From: Bacteroidales bacterium
GTDB lineage: Bacteria; Bacteroidota; Bacteroidia; Bacteroidales; FEN-979
Assembly: GCA_025355465.1 (NCBI GenBank)
Contig: JANXZO010000019.1
Span: 1 to 62,704 of the forward strand
Length of the DNA: 62,704 bases
Direction of reading: 5' to 3'
Made by a program: the position numbers and the translations under genes. Positions 16,432 through 24,964 of the stretch are shown in pieces. How positions within the stretch are numbered: the stretch's first letter is position 1; each line of letters opens with the position of its first letter. The notes beneath the pieces were generated by a model. The model made no database searches and was not told the DNA's origin. It saw only the letters and a list, made by a program, of their open reading frames with translations.

Positions 16432-18686
16432 TATTCGATAAGGAGTTTTTGGGAATGATAAAAATCAGGATTATTGAATTTCACCAGGTATATACCTTTG
16501 GGCAAGCCGGTGAGGTCGAGGGTGCGGGTTACTTTGCCTGAGGCGGATGCGGGTACTGAGAAAACCTTCACCTCTTTACCGTAAGGTGAAACTATCGTGC
16601 CATTGGTTCCCCCGCTGATCCCTTCCATCTCGAGGGTAACCATGCCCCCGGAAGGGTTGGGATAGAGGCGGATGGTTCCCGGGATGTTGTTCTCGCCAAT
16701 TCCCGTGCAGGCATCGAAGGAAAAAATCACGTTGATGCCGGCAGACGATTTACAGCCATGTTCATTGGTTACTTCAACCGAAAAGGTCTGGGAGTCATAT
16801 CCGATTCCGGTGGTTCCGATCCGTATCTCCCGCGTGGTGGCTCCGTTCGACCAGAGATAGCTGGCTCCGGGGTTCCCCGCATTAAGGCGGATGGTGTCAT
16901 AAACGCATACGGTGGTATCCGGCGGACCAAGACGAATGGATGGCTCCGGATAAATTTCAACGGCAGTATTGCCTGTGGTAGTGTTAAATCCATCGAACAC
17001 CGAAACCAAATAGCTTGTGTTTACCGACGGGTCAACCATGGGATCGGGATCAGTGGAGGTAAATCCTGGAGGTTCCGAGCTCCAGATATACTGATAATAT
17101 CCCACATTTCCTCCACCTGCAGAGGCATGTATCCGCGCCGTATCTCCTCTGCAGATCCGGGATGGTATGGCAACCGGATTTACATTCAGTGGCACACCGG
17201 TAACTTCAACGGAAACAGTGGGCGAATTATCACTTACACAATTGGATATCAAATCGGTAACCATCAGCGAAAAAACGGTGGTTGTCTGAAGGTTGGTAGT
17301 TTGCGGCGATTTAATGTTGGCATTGACCAGCTTATCTGCCGGTGACCAGGAATAAAAATAGTTGGAATTGCCGTTTACCACAGATCCATCGAGGTAGGTA
17401 TAGGTTCCGTTTGGGATCGATAGATTGGTGCCGGCATTGGCAACAGGCAGCGGAATCACGGTAACTACCACATTGCTTATAGATGTATTGTAACCATCAT
17501 GTACTGTGACCTGGTAGTTTGAGGTAATATACGGGATCACCGTCGGGTTCTGAAGGGTTGAGGTAAACCCGTTGGGTCCGGACCAGGAATAGGTGTAATT
17601 ACCTGCTCCTCCCGATCCGAAGGCTTGAAGCTGTGATGAGGCCCCGGCACAGATGTAGGCCGGCGTGGCTACCGAATTCACCGCCAGAGCGCCTCCTACA
17701 ATGTTCACAGTAACCACGTCGGAAGAGGGGCAACTGGCAGAATCGTCGGTAACCTGCACAGTAAACATCGTCGTGGCAAAAAGGTTAACCGTTTGAGGTT
17801 TACGCATATTCGGATCGACAAGTTTGGCAGCGGGCTCCCAATGGTACTGGTAGGAACCGCTTCCGCCCGTAGCGCTCCCAACCAGCGCTGCCGTAACTCC
17901 ATTGCTGATAGAGGTATCGTTGCCGGCGTTGGCCACCGGCTGATATATGTAGGCCGTAGTTACCGAGGTATCCTGACTGGGCTGACCATTCACCGTGATA
18001 CGCAGAAAATAATCACCGGCGTTGGCCGGAGTAGCATTCAGGATGGTGGGATTCTGAAGCGTCGAGCTGAAATTGGCCGGACCCCACCAGTTATAAATTG
18101 CGTTGCTTACCGCCTGGGCTGTGAACTGCAGCGTTTGTCCGGTGCATATCGGGCTGTTATTCGAACATGCCGGCGGAAGAATGGTACAGTCGGTTGTTCC
18201 GGTACCTCCCGTTTGCTCAAAAATGATATTACAAGGAGCATTGGAGAAATTCGTGATGACAAGGATGTAGTACTCTCCGGCAATTCCGTTCGGGATATTA
18301 CAGGTTTCAGTTGTACTGGCGGAATAACTGCACGATACCTTTTTATTACAGGTTAGCTGGGTACAGGCATTCTGATTAGGAAACGGGCCCCAGCAGCAGA
18401 AGTCAATATCTTTGGAAGGCACGCTGTGCATCTTGATAATGATGTTTCCTGAGGTGAGTACCTTCATGTAATACCAGGCCGGGTTGGGAGTTGTTGCCAA
18501 ACAACTGTAACAGGGACCCGGTTGTCCGCTGCCTGCATTGACCCCGGCCGGGAAATTATATACCGTTCCCGTGCAAAAAGGGGAAGCTGTCTCGCAGGTG
18601 CTGTTGGGCCCGCCACCTCCCGTTTGTGCAAACAATCCTGTAGCCAGTGCAAAAAATATGATGACAAGAGAAAAGTACCTGTTCAT
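16431..18686 (-). CDS. Secreted multi-PKD/Ig-repeat protein with T9SS type A domain
   Basis: 751 residues from the ATG at 18686; a TTG two codons earlier is in frame but less likely. The signal peptide ends at GLFAQ. An N-terminal domain with paired cysteines (ETASPFCTGTVYNF; IDFCCWGPF) resembles the jelly-roll modules of gliding-associated proteins. Then come about five Ig/PKD-like repeats of roughly 85-90 residues, each with a conserved YxYxWSGPxGFTSTLQNP or SWxPADKLV block. The C-terminus carries LYPNPSGGMVTLEM and GLPKGIYLVKF, a type A T9SS domain. It is a clear paralogue of the gene at 19147 and probably forms a surface fibre or adhesin. Confidence 0.83.
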   Translation of the reverse strand: MNRYFSLVIIFFALATGLFAQTGGGGPNSTCETASPFCTGTVYNFPAGVNAGSGQPGPCYSCLATTPNPAWYYMKVLTSGNIIIKMHSVPSKDIDFCCWGPFPNQNACTQLTCNKKVSCSYSASTTETCNIPNGIAGEYYILVITNFSNAPCNIIFEQTGGTGTTDCTILPPACSNNSPICTGQTLQFTAQAVSNAIYNWWGPANFSSTLQNPTILNATPANAGDYFLRITVNGQPSQDTSVTTAYIYQPVANAGNDTSISNGVTAALVGSATGGSGSYQYHWEPAAKLVDPNMRKPQTVNLFATTMFTVQVTDDSASCPSSDVVTVNIVGGALAVNSVATPAYICAGASSQLQAFGSGGAGNYTYSWSGPNGFTSTLQNPTVIPYITSNYQVTVHDGYNTSISNVVVTVIPLPVANAGTNLSIPNGTYTYLDGSVVNGNSNYFYSWSPADKLVNANIKSPQTTNLQTTTVFSLMVTDLISNCVSDNSPTVSVEVTGVPLNVNPVAIPSRICRGDTARIHASAGGGNVGYYQYIWSSEPPGFTSTDPDPMVDPSVNTSYLVSVFDGFNTTTGNTAVEIYPEPSIRLGPPDTTVCVYDTIRLNAGNPGASYLWSNGATTREIRIGTTGIGYDSQTFSVEVTNEHGCKSSAGINVIFSFDACTGIGENNIPGTIRLYPNPSGGMVTLEMEGISGGTNGTIVSPYGKEVKVFSVPASASGKVTRTLDLTGLPKGIYLVKFNNPDFYHSQKLLIE

Positions 18687-18697
18687 AACCAAAAAAT

Positions 18698-19144
18698 TTA
18701 CTTGTATTTATCATTATTCTTAAGCCAGCTGACCTTCTCCGGTGTTGTGGTGGATTGCGCGGCCTCTTTGGTTTTATTCATCAGATTGTCGAAAAGATCA
18801 ATGACCTCTTTTACAGGGTAACGGTGATCCGACTGGAACCATAATTTAACCTTACGAATATCCGGGTCAATGTTCACCACTTCGGGATGCTGAAAAACCA
18901 GATTCATGAACCAAACCCTCTCAAACCGGTCAGGGAGCTTCGTAAAATCGACAAGGTAATAGTTGTTCCGGGAATCGGTGGTAGCCACTGCCGCAAACCG
19001 GGATTTAAAATCGAAGGAGGCGTATTTCGCATTGAAGGCGGAGTCGGCCGGATCGACATTCTCCTCTTGGGCAATGGAGACCATGGCATATCCCAGGAAT
19101 AGGCACGTCACAAAAACAGTTCGGAAAAATAAATAGGTTTTCAT
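18698..19144 (-). CDS. Small secreted protein of unknown function within the PKD-protein operon
   Basis: 148 residues with a signal peptide (MKTYLFFRTVFVTCLF start, cleavage after SIAQ, about residue 25). The mature part is acidic to neutral with LPDRFERVWFMNLVFQHPEV and KVKLWFQSDHRYPVKEVIDLFDNL, suggesting a compact alpha/beta fold. I recognise no family. It lies 2 bases after the 827-residue repeat protein and 11 bases before the next, so it is almost certainly co-transcribed and may be an accessory or chaperone for the large surface proteins. It has no T9SS sorting domain, so it probably stays in the periplasm. Confidence 0.65.
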   Translation of the reverse strand: MKTYLFFRTVFVTCLFLGYAMVSIAQEENVDPADSAFNAKYASFDFKSRFAAVATTDSRNNYYLVDFTKLPDRFERVWFMNLVFQHPEVVNIDPDIRKVKLWFQSDHRYPVKEVIDLFDNLMNKTKEAAQSTTTPEKVSWLKNNDKYK

Positions 19145-19146
19145 TG

Positions 19147-21621
19147 CTACCGGTTTATAAATTTCAGGGTTCGTGAAAAATCTTTGCTCCGCAGATTTAC
19201 CAGGTATAAACCTTTCGGAAACGACGAAAGATCATAGGACCTGGAAAAAGGACCGGGGATGTCGGGCCTCATCTCTTCATGAAAAATTATCGCCCCGGGA
19301 ATGGTGGTGATGGTTATGTCGACCGGACCGTCAAAATTGCGGATCGTGAGGTTTAGCGTTCCTTCGCCGGGGTTTGGACCAATGGAGATCCGGCCTTCCG
19401 GAAGTCGTTCATCCATCCCGGTACAGGCTGAAAATGAAAAAATGACGTTGATTTCAGCCGAATCGGCACAGGCGAATTCATTGATCACCCGAACCGAATA
19501 ATTTTGCACATCATAACCTATCCCGGCACTCACGGCTTCGAGTGTTTTTGCAGTCGATCCATTCGACCAGTAATACTGTGCACCCGGGTTTCCGGCATCG
19601 AGAATGACAGTACTATAAATGCAGGCGGTGGAGTCGGGCGGACCCAGCCGGATCACCGGGATGGGATTCACCCTGACATTGACTGCATCGGCAGTGCTGT
19701 TGTAGCCGTCGCTCACGGTCAGCAGGTAATTTGTCGTCTCGGTGGGAACCACTTCTGGATTGGCCTCCTGGGAAACGAACCCGGGCGGATCCGAACTCCA
19801 CGAATAGGTATAGGTTCCTGCTCCTCCCCCTACCATGGCATTCAGCCGGGAAGGGTTTCCCTTGCATATCACGGCAGGCGTGGCAACGGGATTACATGAC
19901 AGCGGACTGCCGGTAACGGAAATGGTAACGTTAACCGGTTCACTTACACAGAGCGTGGTCAGGTCGGTGACGGTAAGTGTAAAAATGGTGGTAAGGGTAA
20001 GGTTTACTGCCAGCGGGTTTTGCAGCGTGGAGGAAAATCCCGGCGGGTTGGAGGTCCAGTACCAGGAATAATTTCCCGAACCACCCGAGGCCGATCCTGC
20101 AAGCTGTGCATTCGTACCATACGGAATACTTGAGTTACCGCCGGGATTGGCAACCGGTTTTACATTTACGTTGGCAACCGTGGTTCCGGAAATCGTGCTG
20201 AATCCATCCTGTACCTGCACATGGTAGGTTGTGGTGCTATTCGGATAAACTGTAGGATTCTGAAGGGTTGAGGTAAATCCTGGTGGATCGGAGGTCCATA
20301 GGAACGAATAACTGCCGCTGCCGCCTGAAACTACTGCCATCAGGGTTACCGCTTCGCCCGGACATATAACCTGTGGTGAGGCCGTGGTGGTTACCCCGAG
20401 TGGTCCGCCTACCACCGTAACTAAAACTTCATCCATACCATGACAGCCGGCATTGTCGGTGACAGTAACGGTAAACAGGGCAGAAGCACCCATTCCGATT
20501 GTGGTTGGCCGCTGAACATTGGAATTAACAAGCAGGTTGGCCGGTTCCCAGTGATACGCATAGGGTGGTGTGCCGCTTGAAGCATTTCCGTGCAGGGTAA
20601 GGATGGTGCCATTGGCTACAGACGTGTCGTTCCCTGCTGCAGCAACAGGTGCATTAATCTCCGTAAGCTGAAACGGATATCCCTGATAAAGCGCAAGATT
20701 GTTGCACAGGTCGTGAATGTCGCCGGTGATGTTTAGGGTGTAGGAACCTGAACCTACCGGGGTGGATAGTATAAGGTTGTAACCACGGCCATTGGCGGCA
20801 CCGGTTGCACAATCCACCCCTGTAACATCACTTATCGTTATGGCACCGGCCGGACCCACCAGACTGAATTTCTCAGGATGTTGAAAAACGTCGGAACATT
20901 TTACATTCTCCGAAAACCGGAAATAGATACTGGTCGTTCCTGCACAGGAGATATCCTGCTGGATGGAATCGATCAATGGAGGGACATTGTCAAAAATGGA
21001 GGCGGTAGAGGCGCTGAAATCGAGCGTATAGCCCGATTGGTTCGTGGAGGACCAGTTGCTGATATTCAGAACATAGGTCTGACCGGCTGTCACCGTAAGG
21101 TCTTTGTTGAAGGCAGGTCCGTTGGCGACACCCGGACCGTTGCAATTAAAGTTGTTCCCCAATAAGGAATTGATCCCGGTGGGGCCATTGTTCCCGGTGA
21201 TCCCGTAAGAGTTGCAACTTACCTGCAGAGAAGTTGCATTGGTGTAGATCTGATCACAACCCGCCGAGGTCATGTTAAAAAGCGACCAGTCATAATCATT
21301 CGTTATATTATTAGGTGTGAGTTTGAACCTTAAAATTCCGTTGGTCTGAACGGTGATGATATAAAATACATCATTCTTTTCACCATCCATACAAAGCGGA
21401 CAAACACTGTTGGCATGGATCTCAGGATAAACATTTCCGTGCCCGGTATAGGAGGCTGTCGTAGTATATACCGACTGGCAAACCGGAATGGCGCCGAGGC
21501 AGTCCTGTACCGTAGGGGTTCCGCTTCGGTCTTGTGCAGAGGCACGCTCGAAGGCACTAACCAGCAAAATTATGATGCTGGTCCAAATAAGGTAAAATTG
21601 CGCAACTTTTCTCCCGGACAT
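19147..21621 (-). CDS. Secreted multi-PKD/Ig-repeat protein with T9SS type A domain (first gene of operon)
   Basis: 824 residues from the ATG at 21621; the ATG three codons earlier would leave a leader of only about 7 bases after the -7 element. Signal peptide to about residue 30. The N-terminal 200 residues form a Cys-containing jelly-roll-like domain (DCLGAIPVCQSVY; CPLCMDGEKNDVFYII). A Big/Ig-like module follows (IYFRFSENVKCSDVFQHPEKF), then about four PKD/SprB-like repeats with FTSTLQNPTVYPNSTTTY-type blocks. The end is a type A sorting domain (ISIGPNPGEGTLNLTI; SFPKGLYLVNL). A segment NVIFSFSACTG before it matches the paralogue at 16431. Likely a surface adhesin or filament. Confidence 0.83.
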   Translation of the reverse strand: MSGRKVAQFYLIWTSIIILLVSAFERASAQDRSGTPTVQDCLGAIPVCQSVYTTTASYTGHGNVYPEIHANSVCPLCMDGEKNDVFYIITVQTNGILRFKLTPNNITNDYDWSLFNMTSAGCDQIYTNATSLQVSCNSYGITGNNGPTGINSLLGNNFNCNGPGVANGPAFNKDLTVTAGQTYVLNISNWSSTNQSGYTLDFSASTASIFDNVPPLIDSIQQDISCAGTTSIYFRFSENVKCSDVFQHPEKFSLVGPAGAITISDVTGVDCATGAANGRGYNLILSTPVGSGSYTLNITGDIHDLCNNLALYQGYPFQLTEINAPVAAAGNDTSVANGTILTLHGNASSGTPPYAYHWEPANLLVNSNVQRPTTIGMGASALFTVTVTDNAGCHGMDEVLVTVVGGPLGVTTTASPQVICPGEAVTLMAVVSGGSGSYSFLWTSDPPGFTSTLQNPTVYPNSTTTYHVQVQDGFSTISGTTVANVNVKPVANPGGNSSIPYGTNAQLAGSASGGSGNYSWYWTSNPPGFSSTLQNPLAVNLTLTTIFTLTVTDLTTLCVSEPVNVTISVTGSPLSCNPVATPAVICKGNPSRLNAMVGGGAGTYTYSWSSDPPGFVSQEANPEVVPTETTNYLLTVSDGYNSTADAVNVRVNPIPVIRLGPPDSTACIYSTVILDAGNPGAQYYWSNGSTAKTLEAVSAGIGYDVQNYSVRVINEFACADSAEINVIFSFSACTGMDERLPEGRISIGPNPGEGTLNLTIRNFDGPVDITITTIPGAIIFHEEMRPDIPGPFSRSYDLSSFPKGLYLVNLRSKDFSRTLKFINR

Positions 21622-21642
21622 GAAGATCATTTTATCAATCTA

Positions 21643-21650
21643 CAAAAATA
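21643..21650 (-). promoter_or_regulatory. -7 element for the secreted repeat-protein/tex operon
   Basis: TATTTTTG on the minus strand, an exact -7 match, 22-29 bases upstream of the ATG at 21621. No strong -33 TTG is seen. It is the only clear promoter ahead of the five-gene run that ends in tex. Confidence 0.45.
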
Positions 21651-21691
21651 CAATATTTTACAGAGAAAGGTTGCCTGGAGTGGCCGGAAAT

Positions 21692-22411
21692 TTAGCAGCC
21701 TGCGGAGAGAAGGTCGATAATATGGATCGTTTTTATCGGCAGTTCATGCTTGTCGATGTAGGCTTGCTGATGCATCAGGCAGGATGAATCGGTAGAGACG
21801 ATATATTCTGCACCGGTAGCCATCGCCTGTTTAACTTTCTGTTCCGCCATCGCGGTTGAAACCGGTTCGAACTTGGCCGAGAAGGTTCCGCCAAAACCGC
21901 AGCACACTTCGTTGTCCTTCATTTCACGCAGTTCAAGACCCCTGACTTTGGCAAGCAGCCTTCGCGGCTCATCTTTCAACCCGTATTCGCGCAGTGCCGC
22001 ACACGAATCGTGATAGGTAACCACATGCGGAAATTCAGCCCCCAGATCCTCTACCTTCAGAAAATTCACCAGGAAATCAGTAAATTCGAATATATTCTTC
22101 TTCAACTGTTTATATTCAAGATGGTTGGCTGTATTATGAAACAGCCATGGGTAGTAGTTCCGCACAAACCCGATGCAGGAAGCTGAAGGTCCGACGACTG
22201 GCCGGTCGTTGGGAAAGTCATTCAGGAACTTCTCCCCCATCTGTTTGGCCTCGTCCCAGAAGCCACTGTTGAATGCCATCTGGCCACAACAGGTCTGGTT
22301 CCCGTTATAATGAACGTCGACACCAAGCTTTTCCAATATTTTCACCATGTTCATTCCTGTTTCGGGATAAACCTGGTCGACGAAACAAGGGATAAAAATA
22401 TCTATCAGCAT
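21692..22411 (-). CDS. lutA: LutA/YkgE-like (Fe-S)-binding protein
   Basis: 239 residues with two CCG-type cysteine domains: an IPCFVDQVYPETG start, GNQTCCGQMAFNSG near 40, then TYHDSCAALREYG and NEVCCGFGGTFS. This is the pattern of LutA, one of the three subunits (LutABC) of an iron-sulfur L-lactate oxidising complex. The CCG domains bind a noncubane cluster or hand electrons to it. No lutB or lutC is adjacent: downstream is the repeat-protein operon and upstream aroA. The partner genes must lie elsewhere, or the protein works with another complex. Confidence 0.85.
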   Translation of the reverse strand: MLIDIFIPCFVDQVYPETGMNMVKILEKLGVDVHYNGNQTCCGQMAFNSGFWDEAKQMGEKFLNDFPNDRPVVGPSASCIGFVRNYYPWLFHNTANHLEYKQLKKNIFEFTDFLVNFLKVEDLGAEFPHVVTYHDSCAALREYGLKDEPRRLLAKVRGLELREMKDNEVCCGFGGTFSAKFEPVSTAMAEQKVKQAMATGAEYIVSTDSSCLMHQQAYIDKHELPIKTIHIIDLLSAGC

Positions 22412-22565
22412 GGGAAAGTCGGGGGTTAAAAGTCAAGAGTCAAAAATAGTGATTTAGCGGATGGGTTGGATAAACTGATGAAAAAAGTTTTAACATACTT
22501 AACCCGCATCCATGCCACCGACATTTCAGTGTTGAAGTGGAACCCGGTAAGGACGGCAAACAGAC

Positions 22566-23837
22566 TTACCCGTCAACCTTGAACCCCAACTCCTTCAGGT
22601 GATCCCAGAATTGCGGGTAAGATTTCCCCACCACATCGGGGTTGTTGATCCGTATCGGACCAAGCCGAATGGCCAGCGGGGCAAAAGTCATCGCCATGCG
22701 GTGATCGCCATAAGTTTCGATGGCAGACTGAACTGAAGTTTTTAGAATGGTTGGTTTAAAATCAAGGGTGGGCAGGTCGTCCTTACGATCGGGAATGTCA
22801 ACTTTCAAACCCAGTTTTTCCAACTCGCTTTTGAGTGCCGCCAACCGGTCTGACTCTTTGATTATCAAACTCTTCAACCCTTCAAAATGACCACGGATAC
22901 CCATAACGGCACAGGTAACAATTACCGCTGGTGCAATATCAGGATGGTCATTGAAGTTGAAAAAGAATCCATCGATCTTCTGTCGGTTGCGGGTAAGTCG
23001 TATGCCGGTGGAAGTATAGGTAGTATCGACGCCGAAATTTTCACAGATTGCTGCCAGCAGCGAATCGCCCTGCATGCTTTCCTTCCGGAGCCCTTTCAAC
23101 TCCAGGTCCACCTCGCCCGCCAGAACAGCCGCTTCGTACCAGAATGCTGCCGCCGACCAGTCCCCTTCCACTACAGCCTCCACGGGACGATAACCTCCCG
23201 GTTTTATTGTGACTCCGTGTTTGCCTGCCCTCACTTTGGCACCCTGCTGTTTCATCAGACCGATGGTCATGTCCATATACGGCGTGGAAACCGTTTTTCC
23301 TTTAAAATGAATCGTCAGTCCGTGGGGTAAGTTCGGGGCGATCATCAGCAAGGCCGACACATACTGACTGCTCTCTCCGGGGTCGATGGTTACCTCGGAG
23401 CCGGTGAGCTCCTTTCCGCGGATAAGTATTGGCGGATAACCCGGCTTCGCCAGAAAATCTATGTCTGCACCCAGGCTCCGAAGCGCTTCCACCAGTATTC
23501 CGATGGGCCTTTGTTTCATCCGGTCAGAACCGGTGAGAACCCATTTACCGGGCCGCATGGCCAGGCAGGCCGTGAGAAATCTGATCACTGTTCCGGCATT
23601 TTGCGTATCCAGTTCAGTGACCTTTTTCATACCACCTGTCCTGCAGATCTCAGTCAGCAATTTCTCAAGCAGCACCGTATCATGAGCATCCGACAGACCG
23701 GAAATGGGAAAATCAATACCAGCCAGCGCTCTGATCATCAGCAGTCTGTTGCTCAGACTTTTGGAAGTCGGTAAAAGGATGCTTCCAACCAGTTTCGTAT
23801 TGCTCTTGCTGATCAGTATACTTTTCATCGGGGCCAT
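22566..23837 (-). CDS. aroA: 3-phosphoshikimate 1-carboxyvinyltransferase (EPSP synthase)
   Basis: 423 residues. Joins phosphoenolpyruvate to shikimate-3-phosphate in the shikimate pathway. Visible signature segments are LPTSKSLSNRLLMIRAL (phosphate-binding Lys and Ser), NAGTVIRFLTACLA, DPGESSQYVSALLM, ESDRLAALKSELEKLG, and YGDHRMAMTFAPLAI near the C-terminus. Its ATG overlaps the aroB stop by one base (TAATG), giving coupled translation. A second in-frame ATG lies three codons in. The GTNAG-type motif reads QNAGTVIR, with Asn and Gly conserved. Confidence 0.95.
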   Translation of the reverse strand: MAPMKSILISKSNTKLVGSILLPTSKSLSNRLLMIRALAGIDFPISGLSDAHDTVLLEKLLTEICRTGGMKKVTELDTQNAGTVIRFLTACLAMRPGKWVLTGSDRMKQRPIGILVEALRSLGADIDFLAKPGYPPILIRGKELTGSEVTIDPGESSQYVSALLMIAPNLPHGLTIHFKGKTVSTPYMDMTIGLMKQQGAKVRAGKHGVTIKPGGYRPVEAVVEGDWSAAAFWYEAAVLAGEVDLELKGLRKESMQGDSLLAAICENFGVDTTYTSTGIRLTRNRQKIDGFFFNFNDHPDIAPAVIVTCAVMGIRGHFEGLKSLIIKESDRLAALKSELEKLGLKVDIPDRKDDLPTLDFKPTILKTSVQSAIETYGDHRMAMTFAPLAIRLGPIRINNPDVVGKSYPQFWDHLKELGFKVDG

Positions 23838-24943
23838 TATTTCTGAATTACAAACAAAAGAGCTTCTGCAATTAAATCCGTGTCGCAGGCAACGTTGATG
23901 GCCGGAACCCCGGGCTTCTTAAGCAGACTGAAGCGGATAGTTCCTCCCCTGTTTTTCTTGTCATGGCCCATCAGTTCTACCAATGCCGGGATATCTTCGC
24001 GGGCAAAAACCGAGGTGTCATAACCGCCCCTGATGAAGGAGGTGATCCGCGACAGATCTTCTTCCGGCAACCCGCATTTTTTAACGGAAAGGAAGCTTTC
24101 TGCAACCATCCCCGCCGCCACCGCATCTCCGTGCAACAGTTCAGGGCCCGGGTGCCCACCGCACAGGGATTCAAGAGCGTGGCCGACCGTATGTCCGAAG
24201 TTGAGAATTTTCCGTTTGTCCTTTTCCAGGAAATCATCCCTTACAATCCGCGACTTCTGCGTTACGGATTTTTTGATGAGTTCCAGCCAGAAATTTTCAG
24301 CACATGGCATCGAAAGGATTTCGGCGGCTCCTTTACGAAGCAGGCGGTTCCAAAGCATTGCATCGCCGATCAGGGCCGCCTTGATCACCTCCGCGAACCC
24401 CGACCTGAGTTGCGCTGCAGGAAGGGTATCAAGGAAGCCGGGGAAGAGGAAGATCCCCCTGGCCGGATAAAAGAAACCGATCTGGTTCTTCACCTTGCTG
24501 AGATTCACCCCGGTCTTGCCTCCGATCGACGCATCCACCTGACCTAATATGGTGGTGGGTACATTGATGGAAGCGATGCCTCGCTTAAATCCTGCCGCCA
24601 CAAAACCTCCCAGGTCAGTTACCACGCCACCACCCAGGCAGATGAGCAATGAATTCCGGTCAGCGCCGGCCGAAACCAGCTCCATCCACAGGTCTTCGGC
24701 GCTTTGCAGGGATTTCGATGATTCGCCGGAAGGGATCTCAAGGATGGTACACCCTTTCAAATCCGGTGAATGGGCTTCCAGCACAGGCAGACAGTGGCGA
24801 CGGGTTTCGGAGTCGGTGAGGATAAATATCTTTCCACGATCGAGCCGTTCTGCCACAAGGAAACGGTTTAATTGCACAAGCGAATCCGGCCCGCAGTGTA
24901 TCCGGGTTCTTGCAACGGTGGCGACCCTTCCGGATAGTCTCAT
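23837..24943 (-). CDS. aroB: 3-dehydroquinate synthase
   Basis: 368 residues, the second step of the shikimate pathway (DAHP to 3-dehydroquinate), using NAD and a divalent metal. It shows the NAD-binding ICLGGGVVTDLGGFVAAGF block, PTTILGQVDASIGGKTGVN with active-site Lys, RSGFAEVIKAALIGD, and metal-ligand histidines in NFGHTVGHALES and LLHGDAVAAGM. Length is usual. It starts 21 bases after ald and overlaps aroA, so the three genes probably form one transcript. Confidence 0.95.
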   Translation of the reverse strand: MRLSGRVATVARTRIHCGPDSLVQLNRFLVAERLDRGKIFILTDSETRRHCLPVLEAHSPDLKGCTILEIPSGESSKSLQSAEDLWMELVSAGADRNSLLICLGGGVVTDLGGFVAAGFKRGIASINVPTTILGQVDASIGGKTGVNLSKVKNQIGFFYPARGIFLFPGFLDTLPAAQLRSGFAEVIKAALIGDAMLWNRLLRKGAAEILSMPCAENFWLELIKKSVTQKSRIVRDDFLEKDKRKILNFGHTVGHALESLCGGHPGPELLHGDAVAAGMVAESFLSVKKCGLPEEDLSRITSFIRGGYDTSVFAREDIPALVELMGHDKKNRGGTIRFSLLKKPGVPAINVACDTDLIAEALLFVIQK

Positions 24944-24964
24944 GAGTTATTTTTCTGACCGTGA

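Noticed and set aside
17040-20300. Repeated DNA segments in the two repeat proteins as mobile elements
   Set aside because: The repeats follow the reading frame and match Ig/PKD repeat units, so they are coding duplications.
22412-22565. Possible RNA gene in the gap between lutA and aroA
   Set aside because: An imperfect inverted repeat (GGATGGGTT near 22459 against AACCCGCATCC at 22501) is present, but the loop is long, there is a bulge, and nothing matches a known RNA; chance is likely.
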